DNA from: Paenibacillus sp. SYP-B4298
Lineage (GTDB): Bacteria; Bacillota; Bacilli; Paenibacillales; Paenibacillaceae
Direction: 5' to 3'
Assembly: GCF_027627475.1 (NCBI RefSeq)
Contig: NZ_CP115484.1
Span: 372,001-436,000 of the forward strand
Length of the DNA stretch: 64,000 nt
The number at the start of each line of letters is the position of its first letter. Position 1 is the stretch's first letter. The translations under genes were made by a program, and so were the position numbers. Positions 16,543 through 25,683 of this stretch are shown here, piece by piece. The notes under the pieces were generated by a model. That model did not search any database, had not been told where the DNA came from, and saw only the letters and a list, made by a program, of their open reading frames with translations.

Positions 16543-19098
16543 ATGAATGCGGAAATGAGCAGTCGGGCCAGCACAGGCATGGCTGGCTTCGATGATGTCA
16601 TTGACGGGCTGCGCCTGGGAGACAATGTCGTGTGGCAGGTCGATTCGGTCGACCATTATCGGGAGATGGTCGCGCCTTATGTAGCCCGGGCGAAGCAGGA
16701 CAGGCGCAAGCTGGTCTATGTCCGCTTCGGCCGCCATGAGCCGGTGGTGGAGGATGATCCGGCTATCCGGGTCTATCAACTGGATGCGAATAAAGGGTTC
16801 GAGAGCTTCGCCATGGCGGTGCATAGCTTGATGGAGCATGAAGGGCGTAAAACCTTTTATGTATTCGATTGTCTGACCGAGCTGTTGGAGCATTGGTATT
16901 CGGATGCGATGATTGCTAATTTCTTCAACGTCTCCTGTCCGTTCCTCTATGAGTTGGATACGATCGCGTACTTCGCGATCATCCGCAATGCCCATACCTA
17001 CAGCACAATTGCCGGCATTCGCGAGACGACGCAACTGCTGCTCGATCTGTACCAGGTGAACGGTAACTTCTATATTCACCCGCTCAAGGTATGGTCGCGT
17101 TATTCGCCGACGATGTTTTTTCCGCATCTGATAGATGGCGGGGAGGCGCTATGTATAACGGCGAGCGCGCAGGCGGCGGAGCTATTCTCGGCCATTCACC
17201 GCGGCGAGGAGCGGCTCGACTACTGGGATGTCATCATCAATCGGTCGCGCGAAGCGTTGCAACAGGATGCAGCACAGCAGGAGCCGCACAAGCGGCTGCT
17301 GATGTCGCTGCTGATTGGCAGCGAATCGCGTATGATCAGGCTGTGTGACCGGTTTTTTACGCTGGAGGATCTGGTCATGATGGCCTCGCGCGAGATCGGC
17401 ACCGGCTTCATCGGGGGCAAGAGCGTCGGTATGCTGCTGGCGCGACGCATCGCGGAGCGGGCGGGAGGAGAGCGATTCGCTCCGTATCTGGAGCCGCATG
17501 ATTCCTACTATATCGGAGTGGATGTGTTCTATACCTATGTTGTGCAGAACGGCTGGTGGGCGCTGCGAGCGAGGCAGCGGACGGAGGAGGGCTACTTCAA
17601 GCATGCTCCTGAGCTGCAGGAGAAGCTGCTGCGCGGCAGATTCTCCGAGGGCATCCGCAGACGGTTCATGGAGCTGCTCGAATATTATGGCCAGTCCCCG
17701 ATTATCGTCCGCTCCAGCTCGCTGCTGGAGGACAACTTCGGCAACGCCTTCGCGGGCAAATACGAGAGCGTGTTCTGCGCCAATCAGGGGACGCCGGAGG
17801 AGCGTTACGAGGCATTCGAGCAGGCGGTACGTACCGTCTATGCGAGCATGATGAATGAGGATGCGCTCGCGTACCGGATGGATCGCGGGCTAGTCGAACA
17901 GGATGAGCAGATGGCGCTGCTCGTGCAGCGCGTGTCTGGCGACCATTACCAGGATATGTACTTTCCGCATGTTGCCGGGGTAGGCAATTCCTCCAATCTG
18001 TATGTGTGGGACCCGGATGTCGATATGGATGCGGGCATGCTGCGGCTCGTATTTGGACTCGGTACACGCGCCGTCGACCGCACAGTCGGAGATTATGTGA
18101 AGATCGTCAGCCTGGATGACCCGCTCCGCCGCACGCCGATGAATGCGGAGGATGTGCGCAAGTTCTCTCAACATAACGTCGACCTGATCTCCCTCCAGGA
18201 CAACCGGCTGGCGACAGTGGATGCAGATGGACTGCTGGCGCTCCCGCTCAAGGCTGATCGCTCCTTGTTTGCCACGGTAGATTACCAGACGGCTGACCGG
18301 ATGCGAGAGCTGGGCTACACAGGTCGGCCAACTCCGCATATACTTGATTTCCAGAAGCTGCTGCGAGAGACGGAATTCCCTGTTCTGATGAGGGAGCTGC
18401 TGGCGCTGCTGTCCTCTGTATACGAATATCCGGTTGATATTGAGTTTACGGCTAATTTTACGCCACAGGGTCGATTCAAGATCAATCTGCTCCAATGCCG
18501 TCCGCTCCAGACGAGAGGTCTGGGTCAGCCGGTCAGCATTCCGCGGCTGGATGACGGCAAAGGCTGCTTCTTCGCGACGAAGGGCAGCTTCATGGGCGGC
18601 AATGTACGCCTGCCGATTGATTATGTCGTCTATGTGCGGCCAGAGCCTTATCTGCTGCTAAGCGAGCAGGACAAGTACGCAGTGGCGCGTCAGATCGGCA
18701 GGATAGGCCGCGAGCTGAAGGGCAAGCGTGTTATGCTGGTCGGGCCGGGGCGATGGGGAACGACGACGCCCTCGCTTGGCGTGCCTGTACGATTCTCCGA
18801 AATCTGTTATATGTCGGTCATCTGCGAGGTGGCCTCTGCAGGTGGCGGCTTCATGCCGGAGTTGTCTTACGGCAGCCATTTCTTTCAGGATCTTGTGGAG
18901 ACGGGTATCTTCTACGCAGCGATCTTCGACGGGCGGGAAGGGGTCGTGTTCCATCCGTCGCTGGTGCTGGGACAGGACAATATGCTGGCGGCTCTGCTGC
19001 CGCAGGGTGAGTCGTATGCCGATGTCATTCATATTGCAGCTACGATGGGCTTGGAGATCTATTCGGACATCGTCAGCCAGACGCTGATCTGTAGGTAG
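16543..19098 (+). CDS. PEP/pyruvate-binding (PPDK-N) protein with a degenerate KaiC-like N-terminus
   Basis: 851 residues from ATG 16543, chosen because GGGAGG sits 8 nt upstream; ATG 16537 touches that site. Residues about 8-230 resemble the KaiC/RecA fold: STGMAGFDDVIDGLRLGD begins like KaiC, but the expected GxxGxGKT loop is replaced by WQVDSVDHYREM, while a Walker B-like TFYVFDC remains. Residues about 280-670 are a PEP synthase ATP-grasp domain: FIGGKSVGMLLARR, SPIIVRSSSLLEDNFGNAFA, GKYESVF, LVFGLGTRAVD. The C-terminal 170 residues contain KRVMLVGPGRWGTTTPSLGV. The phosphohistidine and TIM-barrel domains of true PEP synthase are absent, so it is not a complete PEP synthase. Function unknown. 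Confidence 0.75.
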   Translation: MNAEMSSRASTGMAGFDDVIDGLRLGDNVVWQVDSVDHYREMVAPYVARAKQDRRKLVYVRFGRHEPVVEDDPAIRVYQLDANKGFESFAMAVHSLMEHEGRKTFYVFDCLTELLEHWYSDAMIANFFNVSCPFLYELDTIAYFAIIRNAHTYSTIAGIRETTQLLLDLYQVNGNFYIHPLKVWSRYSPTMFFPHLIDGGEALCITASAQAAELFSAIHRGEERLDYWDVIINRSREALQQDAAQQEPHKRLLMSLLIGSESRMIRLCDRFFTLEDLVMMASREIGTGFIGGKSVGMLLARRIAERAGGERFAPYLEPHDSYYIGVDVFYTYVVQNGWWALRARQRTEEGYFKHAPELQEKLLRGRFSEGIRRRFMELLEYYGQSPIIVRSSSLLEDNFGNAFAGKYESVFCANQGTPEERYEAFEQAVRTVYASMMNEDALAYRMDRGLVEQDEQMALLVQRVSGDHYQDMYFPHVAGVGNSSNLYVWDPDVDMDAGMLRLVFGLGTRAVDRTVGDYVKIVSLDDPLRRTPMNAEDVRKFSQHNVDLISLQDNRLATVDADGLLALPLKADRSLFATVDYQTADRMRELGYTGRPTPHILDFQKLLRETEFPVLMRELLALLSSVYEYPVDIEFTANFTPQGRFKINLLQCRPLQTRGLGQPVSIPRLDDGKGCFFATKGSFMGGNVRLPIDYVVYVRPEPYLLLSEQDKYAVARQIGRIGRELKGKRVMLVGPGRWGTTTPSLGVPVRFSEICYMSVICEVASAGGGFMPELSYGSHFFQDLVETGIFYAAIFDGREGVVFHPSLVLGQDNMLAALLPQGESYADVIHIAATMGLEIYSDIVSQTLICR

Positions 19099-19141
19099 GC
19101 GGCAGACCATCGCTAACACTCGCGACGGCGCACGCGAGCAA

Positions 19142-19177
19142 GCCGGAGGGCACACCTGCATAGGTGTGCCCTCCGGC
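19142..19177. terminator. Perfect 16-bp hairpin between convergent genes
   Basis: GCCGGAGGGCACACCT (19142-19157) and AGGTGTGCCCTCCGGC (19162-19177) pair perfectly around GCAT. It lies between the convergent PPDK-N and ohr genes, as expected for a two-way terminator, although neither side has a T-run. Confidence 0.6.
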
Positions 19178-19183
19178 CGTCGG

Positions 19184-19600
19184 TCATGCTTCAACCGCAA
19201 TAGCAACCTCCATGTTGCCGCGTGTCGCTTTGGAATAGGGGCATTCCTGGTGAGCGGCCTCCGCCAGCTTGGTGGCGGCTTCGCGCTCCATGCCGGGGAT
19301 GCTGACTGTCAAGGCTGCGGACAGCTTGAACCCCTCGCCATCCTTATGGATGGAGATCGCCGCAGTTACCTTCGTCCCGTCGACCTTGGCCTTGTGCTTG
19401 CGGGCAACCATCCGCAGGGCGCTCTCGAAGCAGGCGGCATACCCTGCTGCAAACAACTGCTCGGGATTCGTTCCCGCGGCGCCGTCGCCGCCAAGTTCTC
19501 TAGGCATCGTCAGCACCTCATTGAGGATACCGTCTGACGAGGTGACTTGACCGCTTCTTCCGCCTTCTGCGGTAGCTGTAGCTGTATACAATGCGCTCAT
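19184..19600 (-). CDS. ohr: Organic hydroperoxide resistance protein Ohr
   Basis: A 138-residue OsmC/Ohr family thiol peroxidase. The start chosen at 19600 gives MSALYTATATAEGGRSG; the frame continues to 19660 but has a better ribosome site (GAAGGGAG) before 19600. The two redox cysteines are in FAAGYAACFESAL and HQECPYSKAT, and NPEQLFAAGYA is the subfamily mark. Ohr reduces organic hydroperoxides with lipoyl or bacillithiol-type reductants. No OhrR regulator is adjacent. Confidence 0.93.
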   Translation of the reverse strand: MSALYTATATAEGGRSGQVTSSDGILNEVLTMPRELGGDGAAGTNPEQLFAAGYAACFESALRMVARKHKAKVDGTKVTAAISIHKDGEGFKLSAALTVSIPGMEREAATKLAEAAHQECPYSKATRGNMEVAIAVEA

Positions 19601-19750
19601 TGTTGAGCTCCCTTCTGTAAAATCGGGTGGCATGACCCGCCAGAGGAAGGCCAGCCCCATCTGTAACGTACCCTTTATTTATGCCATTATTAATCTGAAA
19701 ATAAACATAATCAGCCTGCAGTAGCAGAGCACGCGGTTCGAAGGAGGACG

Positions 19751-20848
19751 TTAATGATCAGGAGCGAGCCAAGCTGTCAGTTCTTCGATCTGAGACTGTA
19801 CGGCTAGCGGATCATAGTACCAGGAGCGTTCCTCGGGCCAGACGTAGAGCCGTCCGTTCTTGACCGCAGGTAAGCTGCCCCAGAGCGGGTCGCTCTCGAA
19901 ATCCTCGACCGTTCGACTGTTTGAGGTCATAATTATATAATCCCCAGCATAGTGGTCGAGCATTTCAGCCGACAGCTCCATCCATTGTTTCTCCATAATT
20001 TCCGCCCTGACCCGCTCAGGCGGCTTTCTCCCCAGCGCTTGGTAGATAGGCTGGCCGCCACGGCCAAAATTATCCCCGTATACCCAGGTGGACTTGTCTC
20101 CAACCTCCATAATAGAGAAGGTAGCATCGTCAGGAATCGCCGCATCCACCTTCGCTCTGGCTGCCGCGACACGCTCATCATATTGCTTGAGCCAGGCTTT
20201 CGCTTGTTCTTCGCGGTCCAGCAGTTTACCGAAGTAGGTCAGCTCCTCATGGACATTTTTCAACTCACCATACGGAATAACCAAGGTTGGTGAAATTTTA
20301 CTGAGCTGATCATAGTTGTTGGCGCTGCCGATAAGGATCAGATCGGGCTGTAAGCCGACAATGTTTTCAACAGATGGCTGTCCGTATTGGCCCGTATCAG
20401 CGACACCATTGAGCGCCTGTTCAAAATAATAATTTTGTAGAGTTAATCCGGGAGCGCCTACCGGAATGACATCAAGCGCAATCAGCGTGCCGAGGTACTC
20501 TTCCGCAACGATCCGCTCGGGATGTAAGGGAATCTCGACATCCCCTTTGACGGTCGATACGCTCTTCGTTCCTTCTGCTCCGGCAGTAGCAGGACTAGAG
20601 TCTACAGCAGACGAATTGCCCGTAGCGGCGGTATTGGCGGGAGGTTGAGCATTCGTATTCACTTCCCTCCCGCCGCTTGCGTCATTGCTGTCATTGCCGC
20701 AAGCGGCAAGGAGCAGGGTGAGTAGCAAGCAAGTGATAGCAGCCGACAGGCGCATTGCATGATGACAGTGACGCAGGTTCAAGCCGGCTGTAGGTTCGGC
20801 TGAGGCTCTGTCTGAATCAGAGAATTGTAAGGTGTGAAACACGGACAA
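19751..20848 (-). CDS. Iron-siderophore substrate-binding lipoprotein (locus 2)
   Basis: A 365-residue FecB-type receptor. The TTG at 20848 is supported by AAGGGGGA 6 nt upstream. It gives an unusual 31-residue extension before the hydrophobic signal MRLSAAITCLLLTLLLAAC (lipobox Cys50); an inner ATG at 20755 would remove the extension but has no ribosome site. The binding domain shows RIVAEEYLGTLIALDVIPVG, NIVGLQPDLILIGS, LSKISPTLVIPYG and DYIIMTSNS. A Fur box lies directly upstream. The AraC-binding-protein fusion gene 20980-22566 is just upstream on the same strand and is its likely regulator. No permease is adjacent. Confidence 0.9.
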   Translation of the reverse strand: MSVFHTLQFSDSDRASAEPTAGLNLRHCHHAMRLSAAITCLLLTLLLAACGNDSNDASGGREVNTNAQPPANTAATGNSSAVDSSPATAGAEGTKSVSTVKGDVEIPLHPERIVAEEYLGTLIALDVIPVGAPGLTLQNYYFEQALNGVADTGQYGQPSVENIVGLQPDLILIGSANNYDQLSKISPTLVIPYGELKNVHEELTYFGKLLDREEQAKAWLKQYDERVAAARAKVDAAIPDDATFSIMEVGDKSTWVYGDNFGRGGQPIYQALGRKPPERVRAEIMEKQWMELSAEMLDHYAGDYIIMTSNSRTVEDFESDPLWGSLPAVKNGRLYVWPEERSWYYDPLAVQSQIEELTAWLAPDH

Positions 20849-20869
20849 AGTAAATCCCCCTTGTAATAA

Positions 20870-20884
20870 CGATAATCATTCTCG
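20870..20884. promoter_or_regulatory. Fur box 2
   Basis: On the minus strand the site reads CGAGAAT-G-ATTATCG, 11 of 14 matches to the 7-1-7 consensus. It lies about 22 nt upstream of the TTG start of the locus 2 receptor. Confidence 0.7.
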
Positions 20885-20979
20885 ACATTACTTTATCGTG
20901 TTCCACAGCAAATGGCGATGCTTTCCTATGATCTTGCTGCTTGGATTATTGTGATGCTGCTCACATCAAGGCAGCAGCT

Positions 20980-22566
20980 TCAGGACAGCAGCACTCGCTG
21001 CAGCTCCTGAAGCTGTGCTTCAGAGGACAGCGGATCGTAGCCGAAGAATACGTCTGTGCTGCTTAGCATGTATACCCGCTTGCTGCGCACGGCCTCCAGG
21101 GCGAGCCACTGGGGGGATTGCAGCAGCAGCATGATCCGGCTGGAAGCGGATGGATGAGTCGGCCACCCGGTAATGAAGATGTAGTCCGCATCCACGGAGG
21201 GCATCTCTTCGATCTCCATCTCGATATAGCCTTTGGCTTCGATCGCCTGCTCAACCATGACAGATGGTAGCTGAAAACCAAGATCGTCATAGACAATCTG
21301 ACATCCTCTGCCGAAGCTGCTACTGAAGCAACAGGCTGAGCTGTTGCCGACCTCCCAGATGACTGCCGTTCCCCTCGTGCCAAGTCTCAGATCAAGCTGC
21401 CTGTTTAAACGTACCATGTGTTCATTATAGCGCTGGAGTCGTGCTTCAGCGGCTGGACGCTTGTTCATCATATCGGCAATACAACGGAACTGCTCCCGCC
21501 AATCCATGTGCATAAACGGCAGCCCGACGACCGGGGCAATCGGGAGCAGCGCTTTATTTACATCTGATGTGTTGTAATTGAAGATGATATCCGGATTCAC
21601 GGCGCGCAGCGCAGCATAGGTGTCGTCAAAAGGCTCTTTGCCAGGATTCAATCTGCGACTGGGCTGAACGCCAGGAAGCTGCTCTAACCACGGCGTATAG
21701 ACTCCTGCCTCTGGTGTAATGCCAAGCGCGTGCAGGCAGGCGGTATGATTGAGATTAAGCGCGGCGGCACGCTTAGGCTTACTACGATAAGCGCCGGGGG
21801 GCATCCCCGTCAGTTGTTTGAATTTGCGGCTGAAATAAGCACTTTCTTTGAAGCCGACATCCAGGGCTATCGTGCCCACATTTGCAGCGCCATGTAAAAT
21901 CTCCAACTGGGCACGGCGAATTCTCAGCATAGTCAGGTAGGCATTGTACGTCTGGCCAGTTGCTTTATGAAAAACGCGGGAGAAATGCTCAGGGCTGACT
22001 CCAGCCAGTACTGCCAATTGCTCTCGGCTTAATTCTTGGGCGAAATGGGTGTGCATATACCGTAGAACCTGTTCCAGCCAAGAGATGGGCCTGTCATGGC
22101 TAGAGAGCAACTCGCCGAGCAAGATCTCCAGCAGTCTGGTGAAGAGGCTCTGTGCTTGGAGCGGGTCAGCATTGGGCTGCCGCCAGGCTTGCTCCAGATC
22201 TAGTGCAAGGCGCAGCAGCGGATCTGAGCAACGAATCAATGGCTTGGCTGGCTGAATCGACAGCGCACGGGAACCATCAGCGGTGAACGCGCGATATTCA
22301 ATTAGTGTCCCCTTTAGCGGCATTCGCTCGTTAATGCGTATAGATGAATTGGATGTAGGCTCACTCATCCACACGCTGCCTCGGTACAGTGGATAGACGA
22401 CGCCGAATTGCTCCAGCATCCCTTCGCCGCCGCTAATGATGAGTATTCTGGCTCGCGCAGCAACCTCTTCATTGACCGCCTGGATGATGAGACTGTTGAG
22501 AGCGGCCACGCGTACCGGCATATAAAAGGTGGGCGTACATGAGGATAAGGAATCATTGAAAGACAT
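20980..22566 (-). CDS. AraC regulator fused to a siderophore-binding-protein domain (locus 2)
   Basis: 528 residues. The N-terminal sensor-like region covers 1 to about 160, the AraC helix-turn-helix about 164-262 (LSREQLAVLAGVSPEHFSRV, VGTIALDVGFKESAYFSRKF, TGMPPGAYR), and the binding-protein domain about 270-528 (LHALGITPEAGVYTPW, AVNPDIIFNYN, YIFITGWP). ATG 22566 has AGGAGA 9 nt upstream. The gene is upstream of, and codirectional with, the locus 2 receptor. By analogy with Btr it would bind the loaded siderophore in the cytoplasm and activate that receptor gene. Confidence 0.87.
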   Translation of the reverse strand: MSFNDSLSSCTPTFYMPVRVAALNSLIIQAVNEEVAARARILIISGGEGMLEQFGVVYPLYRGSVWMSEPTSNSSIRINERMPLKGTLIEYRAFTADGSRALSIQPAKPLIRCSDPLLRLALDLEQAWRQPNADPLQAQSLFTRLLEILLGELLSSHDRPISWLEQVLRYMHTHFAQELSREQLAVLAGVSPEHFSRVFHKATGQTYNAYLTMLRIRRAQLEILHGAANVGTIALDVGFKESAYFSRKFKQLTGMPPGAYRSKPKRAAALNLNHTACLHALGITPEAGVYTPWLEQLPGVQPSRRLNPGKEPFDDTYAALRAVNPDIIFNYNTSDVNKALLPIAPVVGLPFMHMDWREQFRCIADMMNKRPAAEARLQRYNEHMVRLNRQLDLRLGTRGTAVIWEVGNSSACCFSSSFGRGCQIVYDDLGFQLPSVMVEQAIEAKGYIEMEIEEMPSVDADYIFITGWPTHPSASSRIMLLLQSPQWLALEAVRSKRVYMLSSTDVFFGYDPLSSEAQLQELQRVLLS

Positions 22567-22592
22567 CTTTAAAATCTCCTAAGTTGAAATCG

Positions 22593-22608
22593 TCGTTCAA
22601 TAGAACGA
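22593..22608. promoter_or_regulatory. Palindrome upstream of the locus 2 regulator
   Basis: TCGTTC-AATA-GAACGA, a perfect inverted repeat 27 nt before the regulator's start codon on the minus strand. It could be an operator; no known factor is recognised. Confidence 0.25.
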
Positions 22609-22759
22609 TCTTGACATATGCTCGACCGAACGCCGCCAAGCAGCATATAGCAAAATGATTGTACAATGAACAGTCGCATGACGATGGGTGGAGGGGCATG
22701 GTAAAATAATAGCACATTAGGACGCAGATACCACGGCATTGCTGCAGGAGAGGAATAGA

Positions 22760-23332
22760 ATGATAAAAAATATATTGGTTACAGGCTATCGCGCCCATGA
22801 GCTAGGCATCTACAATCAGAAGCATCCGGGCATCCCCTATATTCGCCAAGCGATCGCCAATCGGCTCATTCCGCTCGCAGAGGAGGGGCTGGAGTGGATA
22901 ATCACGCCAGGGCAATATGGTGTCGATCTGTGGGCTTGCGAAGCGGTTATTGACTTGAAGCTGCAGTATCCTGACTTGCAGTTGGCAGTCATTACAGCGT
23001 ACAGCAATCAGGAGGAGACATGGAAGGAGGAGCGTCAGGCGTACTATGAGCGTGTGTTGAAGCACGTGGACTATTACGGAGCGGTCAGCCACCAGCCCTA
23101 TGCTGGAACATGGCAATTCCGCGCACGTGATGAGCTGCTGCTGCGCAAGACGGACGGCATCTTGCTCGTCTACGATGAGGAGGCGGGGGCGGGAAGTCCG
23201 CGATTCATCAAGGAGCAAGCGAGGCGCAAAAGTGAGCGAGATGGGTATGTCTGCCTGAGTATTAGTTCTGAGGATATTCAAAGTCTGGTCAGCGAGGCTG
23301 CTTATGATAGCATGGAGCCGGTGAGCGAATAA
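22760..23332 (+). CDS. YpsA-like SLOG domain protein (DUF1273)
   Basis: A 190-residue cytosolic protein. ATG 22760 follows AGGAGAGGAAT; the frame can be extended to 22739 without a ribosome site. ILVTGYRAHELGIY at the N-terminus, IITPGQYGVDLWACEAV, and the final DGILLVYDEEAGAGSPRFI mark the YpsA branch of the SLOG superfamily (relatives of DprA and LOG proteins that bind nucleotide-derived ligands). In B. subtilis YpsA affects cell division, but the biochemical role is not settled. Confidence 0.85.
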   Translation: MIKNILVTGYRAHELGIYNQKHPGIPYIRQAIANRLIPLAEEGLEWIITPGQYGVDLWACEAVIDLKLQYPDLQLAVITAYSNQEETWKEERQAYYERVLKHVDYYGAVSHQPYAGTWQFRARDELLLRKTDGILLVYDEEAGAGSPRFIKEQARRKSERDGYVCLSISSEDIQSLVSEAAYDSMEPVSE

Positions 23333-23405
23333 CGGTGTCTATGACACATGGTGTTATGACAACAGATATTATGACACACGATATTGCTCATCAGCTCCAT
23401 AACGG

Positions 23406-24077
23406 CTACAGCGGGCGAAAGCCCTCTTCTCTCAGGTATGCTGCTGCTTCCCCTCTTGTCTCGAAGGCCATATCGATAGCATCCCCTGCATAGACGAACC
23501 ATAGCTCCTCTTCCTCTGCCCATACGAGTACGAGTGTATGCCCTGCTTCATCGATCCATTGTCCGCCATCAGGATAGTCGGAGGGCTCTGCATCTGCCGT
23601 ACCCTCCAGGGCAATGCCTGCTTCGGCGGCGTGTGGCTTTTCCGCACCATGTGGGGCAATGACTGCTTCAGACGCCGCATCAGCTCGGCTGGCCTCATCG
23701 ACTCTATCATCGCTTGCACTTGCTACACGATCTGCAATGCTATCCGCACCTGAGGCGTTGAGTGGACGAGGCTGCTGAGAACCGACGAGCTTGTCCGTCG
23801 CCGCGGAGAGGGAACGAATGGCCTTCTCGACGATGATGCGCAGCTCGGCTTCGGTGAAATCACGGATATTGACGAAGCCCTTGTCATCCATCGGATAACC
23901 AAGCAGACGCTCCCCATAGACATAGCCGTTGCCGTTAGGATGCAGATGGTAGACGACATTTTTCTTGTCATATACGCTCTGTTCGTATTGAAAGTTGACC
24001 CTTCCCAGTGACACATTTTTGCGTGTCAGCTCAGGGAAGGATTCGAGAATCTCCAGCTTCTGTTCAAAGGTCAGCAC
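23406..24077 (-). CDS. Hypothetical protein with two conserved ends and an Ala-rich linker
   Basis: 223 residues. GTG 24077 is the start because AGGAGGGG lies 5 nt upstream. Residues 1 to about 92 (KLEILESFPELTRKNVSLGR, VVYHLHPNGNGYVY, FVNIRDFTEAELRIIVEKAI) resemble a Bacillales protein family of unknown role. Residues about 95-165 are a low-complexity Ala/Asp/Ser/Glu linker. The last 55 residues (QWIDEAGHTLVLVW, ELWFVYAGDAIDMAFETR) form a small separate module. No catalytic motif is visible. Confidence 0.65.
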   Translation of the reverse strand: MLTFEQKLEILESFPELTRKNVSLGRVNFQYEQSVYDKKNVVYHLHPNGNGYVYGERLLGYPMDDKGFVNIRDFTEAELRIIVEKAIRSLSAATDKLVGSQQPRPLNASGADSIADRVASASDDRVDEASRADAASEAVIAPHGAEKPHAAEAGIALEGTADAEPSDYPDGGQWIDEAGHTLVLVWAEEEELWFVYAGDAIDMAFETRGEAAAYLREEGFRPL

Positions 24078-24426
24078 AGCTTCCCCTCCTGCATATGAAT
24101 TGTGGTTGAGATTATACCATATAAGACAGCTTCACACCAACCGCCGTTGTGCTGGCCGGCGCATATCCCCGGGGAACCACAACACGTAAGGGGTGCTCGG
24201 TATGTAACAGCATCATAGCTTGCGTTTCTGGCAATTTGACATTTTCCACATAGCGGGAGTACCATACGGGTAGCAGGTTGAATGCTATGCGCTAGGGAAA
24301 TGATCATGAACGGTCAGCGCTGGCTCGCTTCCTGACGTGGGCGACGGGCAATGTGTGTGGATGGTGGCTCGTATGAGCCCGGACGCCTGCGCATAGAGGC
24401 AAACATCATGGAGAGGAGGGGATCGC
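24078..24426. other. Intergenic region with one candidate promoter
   Basis: About 350 bp between divergent genes. TTGACA (24236-24241), an 18-nt spacer and TACCAT (24260-24265) form a plausible promoter towards the YqkE-like gene. Nothing else is recognised. Confidence 0.4.
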
Positions 24427-24687
24427 TTGGCGAAGAAGAGACGGCAGGCTCCGGCACCTTCAGCATCGGCTGGGAGCAGTGCTCCGACATTGAAGGATAT
24501 GCTTAGCCCGGATGTGCTCCGTAAGCTCAAGGCTCAGGCTGAAGAGCTTAAAGCGACCGAGGCTGCTCAGCAGGAACAGCGGCGCAAGGAGGCCGAGGAG
24601 CAGCGCAAGGCAGAGCAGAAGCGGCTGGAAGGGGATTTTGAGTATTTACTGAACAACACCAATATGGATTGGAAGAAATACAAGTAG
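24427..24687 (+). CDS. YqkE family small charged protein (DUF3886)
   Basis: 86 residues from TTG 24427, which is supported by GAGAGGAGGGG upstream. After a Ser/Ala/Pro-rich N-terminus comes LKDMLSPDVLRKLKAQAEEL, then a Lys/Glu/Gln-rich predicted coiled coil and the conserved end FEYLLNNTNMDWKKYK. These features match the YqkE (DUF3886) family of Bacillales, which has no known function. It is followed by a clear terminator. Confidence 0.8.
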   Translation: MAKKRRQAPAPSASAGSSAPTLKDMLSPDVLRKLKAQAEELKATEAAQQEQRRKEAEEQRKAEQKRLEGDFEYLLNNTNMDWKKYK

Positions 24688-24722
24688 GACAGCGAGCCGC
24701 ATAGGGCTGGCTGTCTTTTTCT
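24688..24722 (+). terminator. Rho-independent terminator after the YqkE-like gene
   Basis: Stem GACAGCGAGCC / GGCTGGCTGTC (one mismatch) with loop GCATAG, followed by TTTTTCTCT. The stem begins 1 nt after the stop codon. Confidence 0.9.
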
Positions 24723-24784
24723 CTAGTTTTAACTGGACACCGACAACGATGCGATCGACGATGCGATCGAAGCCTCGCCCTTTA

Positions 24785-25327
24785 TTATTCCGCGGCGGTC
24801 ATCAGCTCATAGATGCGCCGAGTTGTATTGACATTGCGAACGGTCATATGCTGATACACCTTTGACCCGATGAGCTTGTTCATTCCGCTGCGAGCGGCCT
24901 CCTCCCGGCTGAACGAGGCCAGCACGGCTCCAGGCACATACATGACGGTGCCGATGCCTGGCTTGAGAGGCAACTGCTTGAGCACATCGGGATTATCCGC
25001 CTCCTCCCATAGGAACAGGCAATCACTCTTCATCGCCTCGTCATTGCTCCAATGCTCCGGCAGCGCGGATACGATGGCCTGCATCTCGGGCAGGCTGCGG
25101 AGGAGCACGCGAATGCACAGTCCGAAGTCATCCACGATCGCCTGCTCCAGCAGAGCTGCAAGTTCAGCGCTGGAATGTGCCGAGTCGGCAAATATAATAT
25201 TGCCGGACTGAATATAAGTAACGACCGACCCCATTCCCGCTTGCTCGAAGGTATGCTTGAGCTCCTTCATATTGATTTTATTATTGCCACCCACGTTGAT
25301 TCCGCGTAGCAATGCGACATAGATCAT
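24785..25327 (-). CDS. DUF1697 family protein
   Basis: A 180-residue cytosolic protein. The start at 25327 (MIYVALLRGINVGGNNKINM) follows GGGGGAG; the frame continues to 25375 but without a better site. IYVALLRGINVGG, the YIQSGNIIF motif and the closing MTVRNVNTTRRIYELM are diagnostic of DUF1697, a widespread family with no demonstrated activity. Confidence 0.88.
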   Translation of the reverse strand: MIYVALLRGINVGGNNKINMKELKHTFEQAGMGSVVTYIQSGNIIFADSAHSSAELAALLEQAIVDDFGLCIRVLLRSLPEMQAIVSALPEHWSNDEAMKSDCLFLWEEADNPDVLKQLPLKPGIGTVMYVPGAVLASFSREEAARSGMNKLIGSKVYQHMTVRNVNTTRRIYELMTAAE

Positions 25328-25579
25328 GTGGCTCCCCCATTTCCCTCCAAGGTAGATTATCCTATACCACTGCACTTCAACTCGGCTGTCTTATCGTTAT
25401 GCTGTTGCTGCATCCGCAGTTCGTAGACCATGGCAGCATGAACGGTTAGCACTGATTATACACGAATAGGTTCTGGACGCCAAAGGGGAAGAACAGTGGG
25501 AGCAAGGAAAGTGCTGAGCTGTCCACATCATTCAAGCAGAAAGCTGTAAGGACTAGTCAAATAGGGGAGAGTACGCTAA

Positions 25580-25599
25580 GATAATGATAATTATTATCA
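25580..25599. promoter_or_regulatory. Fur box 3, perfect
   Basis: TGATAAT-T-ATTATCA (25585-25599) matches the Bacillus 7-1-7 consensus at every position, and the 19-mer from 25580 matches the classical Fur box at 18 of 19. It lies about 85 nt before the PchR-like regulator. The rest of 25328-25683 shows nothing recognisable. Confidence 0.92.
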
Positions 25600-25683
25600 A
25601 TTAAAAGTGGACGGTGACACCGTTGAATTCGGATGCCTTTGGTGCCTTTGATGTGCCTCCACTATTCTTGTTGAGGTGATCCT

